Shown here piece after piece: positions 1-9,000 of a stretch of DNA of 64,000 bases. The DNA comes from Pelodera strongyloides. Lineage: Eukaryota; Nematoda; Chromadorea; Rhabditida; Rhabditidae. The stretch covers positions 1 through 64,000 of the forward strand of contig JAANDG010000461.1 in assembly GCA_036852015.1 (NCBI GenBank), given 5' to 3'. The notes below the pieces were generated by a model, which was not told where the DNA came from, made no database searches, and saw only the letters and a list, made by a program, of their open reading frames with translations. Position numbers and translations under genes: made by a program. The stretch's first letter is position 1. Each line of letters opens with the position of its first letter.

Positions 1-996
1 TTTTTAAATTCGCGCCGAAAACCCGTCTTTTGTTTCACTGCGTTGGCTATAGGGGGCGGGGTCGTGCGAAAAAGGAGACCGAAATGCTACTTTTTTTCCT
101 GCTGGCCTACTTGTTATTTTTAATTTTTCGATGTTTGTACTTATTTTATGCTTTTATTAATGTTCAGGAATGTATTTTCTCATCTACCTTTGGCTTAGGT
201 GTTATTGAGCCCAATACTGAGTTTACCACTCTCCTTATTTGTTTTCCTTATTTCTTTCTTTTTTTTTGCTTTAGACTGTTTATTTCTTAGCCTGCTCGCT
301 TACCGTTTATTTTCGTCTTATGGATTGTGACTAAGCTATATTTATTACTTTTGCACGAGTTTCGATTTAGGTTGAATACTTTTCTTGTGCCTTTGTCCTG
401 TCTGATTTTCATGGGGTTTAGGCTGATTCTCGTTTTCAAAGATCCTCGGAGCCCTCGTTGTTCACATGTGATTATGTTTATCGTTCGTTTTTCAGAGTTG
501 GGGGGGGTTTTGTTCGATTTCCTATCGAATGCGAAGTTTTTGCTGCGAGCTTCATGGCGGATTGCGATAAAACTTCTGCTTCTGAGTTTATCGACACAGC
601 GGAGGATTCTTGGATTTTACGCCAGGGATTCGAAGATTTTTACTTCGAACACAAATTTGTTTTTTTTAAGTTCTAAGTATCAATATACTTGTGTTTAGCG
701 CATTAAAGTAAGGGCCGTGCGAATTAATATATGGTTGATGTCGCTTTTCCTTATTTGCGTTTTGTCTATTTAATAATGCGCTCTTACATCTTTAATTTGT
801 TGTTATCCTTGCCCTTTGTACATTCGAGATTGGATATGGACCTTTGTACATTAGACAATTGATTGTGGTGTAATGGGTGTATTTTTATTATAGTAATTTT
901 GGCGGCACTTTTTATTATTCTACATAAGTGTTACTCTTTTTGGATAGTTTGTTTCCACAATGGGTACATATTCCAGATGGTCCTAGCCCATTGTGT

Positions 997-1084
997 GAGG
1001 CCGTATTCACCAACAAACAGGGAGCCCTCCCTAGGCTCACGAGCGTTCAGGGAGGGCTCCCTGCGTGTTGGTGAATACGGCCTC
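997..1084. repeat. Foldback element, GAGGCC family
   Basis: 88-bp near-perfect inverted repeat: GAGGCCGTATTCACCAACA against TGTTGGTGAATACGGCCTC, with inner arms AGGGAGCCCTCCCT / AGGGAGGGCTCCCT. Confidence 0.85.
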
Positions 1085-2037
1085 GTTACTAAATTTGGTT
1101 ATGTTGTCTGCAAAGTTTTCTGCCAGTATTCTCCCTTTGGTATTTGTTTTATCAGTTTAACACATTGTTGCTTAATCTTTCGCCACATTCAATAATTTAC
1201 AGTGTTAAGTTCAATAGTACCGATTTTAGTGTTTTTTTTTTCTGTTTTCTGTCCATTATATTGTTTCTCGTTTAATTTTTGTTGAAGTAAATTCGCTTCT
1301 CGGGGTATCGAGTTGTTTGTCAAATGTGTGTTTTATTTTGTTGTGGAAACGCACGTCTTACTGTGAAGAAAGGTAGTGCGAATGCGGTGAATTTAAATAA
1401 TTGTAAGTGTTTCGGAGCATAGCTTTGCTCATTTGGACGTTGGTCAGTTGGTTTTAATTCTTGACAAATGGTGCGAGATACTGTTTCGTAATAGCTGACT
1501 TTGAAACTGATTGTTACATTTTCGATTTACGTAAGTAATAATTAAGGTCCTATTGGTTCGTTTGGTATCATTATTTCAGGTTCTATTCCTGAAATTCCTG
1601 CTAAACGCTTTTATTATTGTTAGGATATCCAAATTTATAAATAATTAAAATCATTGTTCCTTTCACGTTTCAATCTCAACTCCATTTGTGTGCTCCCAAG
1701 CAAGCCATTCGAGCTAGGTCAAGGGGGCGGAGCCTCTTTCTTTTCGGCACTCGTGTACGCTCTTTCCATACATAAGAGGGGCGTAAAAAATTGACGTAAT
1801 ATGATTAAAAATGTGTAGTGAAAAGTATGCTTTCAAAAAGTAAATAAATATTCTAAACCTACTCAATGAGCTCTATCCAATGAGCCTATTTTCAAAGTTA
1901 TTGGGTGAACTTCAATTTTAGCTTGCGGGTCCCTACGTATGATACTACTATTGTCAACTACACAACCGCCAACGATGACCAAACCGCACAGCAGAACTAT
2001 TTGGCACTGAAGGGCTTCTTTGCGAGGTGACCGGCCG

Positions 2038-2218
2038 TTAAAGCTGAATAGCGCGTGGTTTTGAAACATCTACTGGTTAACTGAATTCTCAAATATTATA
2101 TGCAAATTTTTGCCATTATGTGACTTAAACGCCCAGATAAGCACAGAAAATTGCATAGAATATATTGAGTGGAGTCATCCAGCACATATTGCAAAAACCA
2201 CGTGTCACCTCTTTTTAA
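2038..2218. repeat. Palindromic element, CACGTG family
   Basis: Ends TTAAAGC..GCGTGGTTTTGAAAC and CAAAAACCACGTGTCAC..TTTTTAA, with ATGCAAATTT inside. It shares its right-end TTAA with the adjoining TTAAAGGGTCAG element. Confidence 0.7.
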
Positions 2219-2363
2219 AGGGTCAGGTCGGGGGAAAATCGATATGCCGAAAATTTCTGATTACGGCTGTGATTAAACTATGACTACGTGGAACGCAAGT
2301 GCAGAGCTCGCGTGGATAGTACAAGAAACGACGTAGTATTTTCCTTGGGCCTGACCCTTTAAA
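2215..2363. repeat. Inverted-repeat element, TTAAAGGGTCAGGCCC family
   Basis: Starts TTAAAGGGTCAGGTCGG and ends GGGCCTGACCCTTTAA. Relatives are at 26097-26501, 37397-37594 and, in shorter form, 33332-33402, 40770-40820 and 50987-51047. Confidence 0.75.
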
Positions 2364-3059
2364 GGGATATGACATCATATAGTCTTATTTGCAATGTACT
2401 GTAGATGTAGAGCTATAATAACTACAAACTCCATAAAGTTGAAAATACATGCCGAGTTACCCTTTTCTCATTTTGTAGTAGTGTGTAGTATTTGTATCCA
2501 TATCAACAAGATCAAGTCACATGTATAAAACAAACTAATGTTTGTTATCATTTTGTAGTTCTTATCTTTCTTTCCGAGAAGGTTTTACGTTAATCGGCAA
2601 TCGGATTAAGTAACAGCTGCTTTCTTGACTTTTGCTTTTAATTAAACGCGGAATTTAATGAGGGCAAATGAAAGTGATGTCGTTCATAAGCTGATTAGTT
2701 TTCACTATGAACTATGATTACTGTCTAACAGGGTAGCTTCGGTTGGTATATCCCCGGGAGACTCATTTCAAAAAGTCGCATAAGTAAGAAGTAAAGTACA
2801 CGAAATACTTCTCTTTACAATAGGGGGATTATCATAGTGTGTAGACAGGTTCAATATTGGATTTTGGCTACTAACTAGTGGTTCAATATTGGATTTTGGA
2901 ACCTGGTTATATTCATACTCTACTAAGTACTCTAGCAGTATTGTATTGCATGCACTGTATGGGAATGCAGTTATTTACATACACTGTATGGGAATACAGC
3001 GTCCAACATACGGGTTTCAAAAACTGCCGTTATACCGCTTTGACCGTTCCATCTTTTAG

Positions 3060-6000
3060 AGTTCAACCCAAGTACGCGAGCCGCACCTTCTACCTTTCTG
3101 GTGAATCCTACGCGGGAGTCTACATCCCGATGCTCAGTGCGAAACTGGTCGACGGAATCAACTCGGGAGACTTCCCTAATTCAAAGTTCCAGGTTCGTTC
3201 AGGGTTCCAAGCTCCAATATTCTAATTGATCCCTAAACTTGATTGTGAGACTGATTGCAAGTCAACCTAATAAGGTTCTAGCTATTTATGTTGCATTGTA
3301 CTACGCAGTGTGACTTATACGCTTATGCCTTCACTGAGGAAACTTGGCCGGTGCGCGGCCTACACCAGGCCCGAAAAAGGTGGGCCGCCTACACCTCGCC
3401 TACACCAGGCGCACCTCTCGCCCAGAGAAGGAGAGTAGCTCCCTGTGACATGAAAAGGTGGGCGGCTCGTGGGCCTGAGGTGCGCCTGGTGTAGGCCTGG
3501 TGTAGGCGAACAAAAATGAATAAAGGTAGACAGGTGTCTCTCTATCGATCGTTTCTACGCAGCCAAATGAGACTTGTCGCATTTCGTGCAAACGGCATTC
3601 TCGTTTTTCTTCGAAACTAACTTATTTATGTTTATTCTTCTCTGTATTTTTTATTGTAGTGTTATTTCTTTTGTCGCTTTATTGTTAGACACTCAATTAG
3701 GTTCGTAATAACCGTTCTACCCAGCTATTGTCTGTGTTAATTGTGCCATGTTTAATATTTGCTTGTGAAATTTGTATATTGTTTGCTTGATTTATTTAGA
3801 CTAAATCGGGCGTAAGTTATGAACAAATTCTGCATGCAATAAGCTATAAAGTTACGATAACTTTTACATTGGTCAACAAATGTGTTTTCCTGTTCTATAT
3901 TACTACCGGCTTGTGTTTCAAGTTTAACTTTAAGGAAAGAATCTGCGTAAATCACAGGAGAGCGAGTGTCATTCCTTCGACTAGAATGCAGGAAATAGGT
4001 TGTCCGTAAGGTAAGCGTTTGGTTCCGAAAATGATAATATCGTTTCTTCTTTTTTTCAAGCATGAAGCATGAAGAGGGTATTTATTATTTTATCCAATTA
4101 GGAAGTAGGATCGGTTAAAAAACGTCTTTAAAATAAAGATTGTTATCTTATACTTATTTACTCTAATCAAATTTCAGAGAGTTGCCGCGCAACCGATTCA
4201 TTCTGGATTGACTGAAATGATATTTACAAGTCCGTCATACTGTAAAGGTGAGCATTTCTGAGATTTGATTTTAATGCTAATTAATTCTGAAACCGATGGT
4301 ACCTTCTGCAAATGTGAGTACCATAGTTCTTTTCAGATATTGGAGAAAATTGATCAGAACAACGATGACCAAATATTACCAGAACATGAGCACTGGAAAA
4401 GAAACTGGAAAGTGAGTTTTATGAGTAGTATTTGTATTTATGTATCATTATTACTATCAGTAGTAGTATATTTTCAAAGTACGCCAAGTAATCCCTCGCA
4501 CAATATGGCCAAAAAGTATGAAGCGTCCATTTCTTTGCATATCTTGAATATTCTTAACCACAGGCTATCGCTATACTATTAGTTAGAAAACCACCATTTG
4601 GAAATTAAGATAATTATTGTTATTACATTTCAGTGGCAATTCTTGACATCAGAGGAATGCTTCAGCACAGAGGGATGCAATATCGGATGTTGCAGTCGCC
4701 AAAATGCGCTGTAGAAATACTTGGCTGGTACCTATTTAATAATTTTCAAAATCTTTTTGTTTCGGTCTATAGGTCTATAGGTAGGTAATTGAAGGGTCAG
4801 GCTCACGAGATAAACAATATTTTTATACTAATATAATATTCCTATTCTTCATACGAGTTTACACATGGGAACGCCATTTTGTAGGTTTAGCTATTAGACA
4901 GGCAATTAGAACATCCGGACACTCCGTATTATCGTACATTTGCGTTTAAACAGGCGAGTTAATCAGTGTGTATGCAAATTTAAGATTTTTGTATGCAAAT
5001 TTAAGATTTTTTTTCCCAGAAACAAACAATATTGACGCGTATTCCCGTTCTAAACAAATTGCCATCTTATTTCTGCTATTCATTCTAGGCAAAATACTTC
5101 CTACGAAAGTCGTGTTTTATGTCATATTTTAGACTACCGTCAATTACGTGCTAGTTAATTACGTATAATTGTACACCTGTTGCTCATTATAGTCATAATA
5201 ATAATATACAACGAGACAGTTTTCGTGATTTGTATGATTGTTTTATTTATTGTAAAGTAATAAACATATTTTAAAATGTATTGTGTCGATTGGTGGTACT
5301 GTTTCTGTTTTAATATTTGCGTATTTATATAAGCTAATTCGAAGGGGGCGGGGCGGGTCACGCCCATTTTTTCCAAAGTTCGCCTACACCAGGCCTACAC
5401 CAGGCCCACACCAGGCGCACCTCACGCCGGCACCTGGCCTACACTGCGCCCGAAATGGGTGGGCCGCCATGTCTGGGCCCACCCATTTTTTGTAGGCCGC
5501 GCACCGGCCATATGCCGGCCGCGCACGCGCCAAAGTATCGCGTTGTTCATCCCCAAGTCTATTCACTGGATGAGGTTTTTGTCAGGCTTCACCCGTTACG
5601 CTTATATGTAGGCAATGATAAATAATTTTAAAGCGAAATTCCGGCCGGTTTTTGAAACAGATCCAGTACGACATCATTCTTATGCAGCTTAGCAAATGAC
5701 AATAAATTAGAAGAAACATCGAGCTAAATTTGAGTATTTTAGCATGAATGCGTAAGAATTCACTTGTCCACGATGCGTTTCAAAAACCGGCCGTTATTTC
5801 GCTTTAACGTTTACCCAAGTTCATATAATAATTATTGATTTGTATTTCTAGGGTGCCGCGATCGGAAATGGCTTCATGAACGTGCAGTATCTGCAAAATT
5901 CGTTGATTCTCTGGAGTAACTATCATGGAAGAATCCCGCTTGAGTGAGTTTACATTTGCTGAAACCGGGCGGCTGTGCCGCGCAAAAGTAGTCCACCAGT

Positions 6001-9000
6001 GCGATACGGCAGAACCGGTCTAGGGCCGAGCCGAGTGTGCGTGCGGAGAGCGCGCCAGGGGTGAGCGAAAGGTGATTTAATGGGTTTGCACATAGTTTCT
6101 TTCAAAAAGTGCGTCAACAGTTGCTTAACGGTTTCGCGGCTCAAGCGCGGAAAGTTATTGTTGTAGATGGTAGACGACGAGGCACATAAATGGAATATAT
6201 AGTTAAATCGAAATACCGGTCGGCTTTTGAAACACATCGAGTACACCAGCATTCTTATGCAGCCCATGCAAATGAACATAAATTAGACTCAAAAATCGAG
6301 CTAAACTTGAGAAAATTAGCATAAATATGTAAGGATTCAGACGTCCACGATGCGTTTCAGAAACCGGCCGCCATTTCGCTTTAAATTAGATTAATCTAAT
6401 TAATTTCAGTGATTGGGAATACATCAAGACAAACTGTAACAATGGACAGTCCGACATGGATAAGGTAGGGTTTACTCTAAAATTTGGAATAAAACAACTT
6501 ATATTGTTTGTTGGCGTGCTGCTGGCGGGATGCAGTCACGGTCCCTTGCTTGTTAGTATGTTGGTGTCCTTACCGCACCAACATCTTAGGGTACCGTTTG
6601 GTTTGCGAGCTAATAGCCACTACCTCAAGTAATTGTCTTCTTTCTTCTTCGTCCCTACCACTCGTGGATCCAAAAAACATTTATTATTCTGATCAGATTG
6701 ATGAAACTTATATTGAGATTTTTTCGACTTATGACTTTCCGCAAAGGGCCTGAACAAAGTGGACGACAATCCTAAGCCTAAGCCTAAGCCTAAGCCTAAG
6801 CCTAAGCCTAAGCCTAAGCCTAAGCCTAAGCCTAAGCCCAGTGCTTGAAAGTTTGTAAAGTATTTATGGTTTAGGTGGACTTCTCCAGATATTTTAAATC
6901 GACAAATGCCATCGATTTTGTTTCTGATGGTTCAATCTGTGGAAACCTGACTGCACCGTGGCTTATCCTTCCGGACAAGTTAGTACTTCTGTCTAATGAC
7001 CTTGAGCTTTTCCGACAATTTACATTGACTTGTTGCAACGATTATTCAGGTGGAGCTTGATAATAAGAAAAGTCCTTTCAGCATGGATCAGTACAACTTT
7101 TACGAGGATTGTTACATGGGCAGCTCGATCAACTATATCAACGGAACTATGCAGCAAAAACCGGCAATTTACGGTAAGACATACACAGACATACATGCAA
7201 ACACATGCACACACTTACCCACACATGCATACACGTACACACATAAAGCCAGCAATTTACGTTATGATGTGTGATATGTGCTCAGACACATATGCAGACA
7301 CACACACATGCACATATACCCACGTACGCACACATGCACACAATCACGCATACGTGCACACAAACACACATACATACAAACACATATACACACAAGCTCA
7401 GACATATAATGCGTCATGGTTCAGTAAGACAAATTTTTTTTAGGAAAGAATACAAAGAGAGTGTTCGGAGCTCCCAGACGCAGCGGTCTTGCATTAGACC
7501 CAAATACCGCGGTACGTTCCTTTCTTCTAACAGAGATAATATTGGGCCACTTCTCTAAAAGAAATCAGTCTTTGTCGGTGCTGCGCGAACTATGCCCACT
7601 TTGGCGGGCCGCGCGTACCCCCTCGCCCATTCCCGGGTAGAAAGAAAATCAGTGAGCCATTCGTGCGCCATTCGTGCGCCAACCAGGTAAAGCTCACACT
7701 GTTTCAGAATAACATCAACTACGACTCGACGGACAATCAGTGGGGATACGCGTGTTGGAATGAGGATGCTGTTTACAGATGGGCGAATAACCGAACAGTA
7801 CAAAATGTGAGCGAGTAGCTTCAAAAATACTTGGACGATAATGACGCTTCCAATTATGCTGAAAATCTACAGTACTTTTAAACTATACATGAATATTTTT
7901 TCAATTTTTCATATTATATGTATATGCGGGAGCAGGTTTCGTGCAGAAATACGGTAGTATTGTCAGAATCACAATTAGTCATGTTTTCAAATATATTTAT
8001 TTTGTTTGGTAATTCTCAGGCTCTAAACATCGACAAGGCTTGGCAAGACCGCAAAGACGACCAAGGCAAAGCTTACCCTTGGACTGACTGCAAGTTGGCG
8101 ATTTTTCTATTGGAAACAATTTTTTTGGAGGATTTTCCTAGAGTTGCAGGCCCATGAAATAGTTCAATGCAACGCAAAACTTCCGCAAGTCTCTGCACAA
8201 AAATTCTGGGGTCCCAATTTGGTGCCTAGGATGTGTGGGAAAGCAAATTTACTGCCTCACATTCACCAAAAGCCCCAGCCCTAGGTGCGCGGCGCAACAC
8301 CGGTGAGTGCAGGATCTTCGCCAGCGAGTGTAATTATCTACTTTGTTCTAATTGCTTCAGTAATGCAATCTACGACTCCTACCACCTAACATACAATCGA
8401 ACGAACCAATTTTTCGACCACGTCATCAATAATGTGAAGGTGGGTTACGGTAGTTTATGGTAACGGATACTGTGCTTTTCAGCATGGCCATCTACAACGC
8501 CTACCATCTCACTTACAACAAGACCAATCAATTCTTTGATCATGTAATCAATAATGTCCAGGTATTGCAAGAATTTCTTAATCCACTTTTCGGAAGAACG
8601 AAAAAAGAAGTGTGTCAGGGAGTCAGAGGTGTGTCAGATGTGTGTCATGAAAACATGGAGAACTGGGGACCACAACTCGTATGCCGCTTCCATCAAGTGA
8701 CACGCGCGTTAGATAATATTCAGCTACCTGGATTACAGCTTTCGGTTGCTTTAATATCTTGGTGCACACCGCAGTTATCAATACCTACTTCTTATATTTC
8801 TAATTCTAGGTGTCATTGAGGTTGTCTTCCTTGAATTTGAAAGTTCACTGTTTTCGTTTGTCGCCTCTCTAATTATAACAATTACAATTATAATATTAAT
8901 CCTTCCTCTGATTTCAGACTCCCGGCTTCCGCTTTTTGATCTATAACGGTGACACCGACACAGTGTGCAACTACCTCGGCGACTCGTGGCACATGAGAGA

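Larger units (their letters stand above)
1..3059. other. Region upstream of first recognised exon
   Basis: No exon could be supported here. Positions 60-1650 are strongly T-rich on the plus strand, which produces long spurious hydrophobic reading frames. The stretch holds a foldback element (997-1084), a CACGTG-type palindromic element (2038-2218), a TTAAAGGGTCAG element (2215-2363) and the right half of another palindromic element ending near 3042. The missing 5' exons of the carboxypeptidase, including the GGPGCSS-type exon expected in this family, were looked for and not found. They must lie left of the window or be lost. Confidence 0.6.

Noticed and set aside
458..676. 72-residue frame with an acidic C-terminal part
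   Set aside because: A TTTTTCAG lies nearby, but no partner exon and no family resemblance were found in this T-rich region.
2731..2784. Candidate upstream carboxypeptidase exon reading VASVGIS
   Set aside because: Slight resemblance to the GVGFSY segment, but the phase and length do not fit the next exon.
7030..7558. His/Thr-rich frames
   Set aside because: Translations of a CA microsatellite between two real exons.
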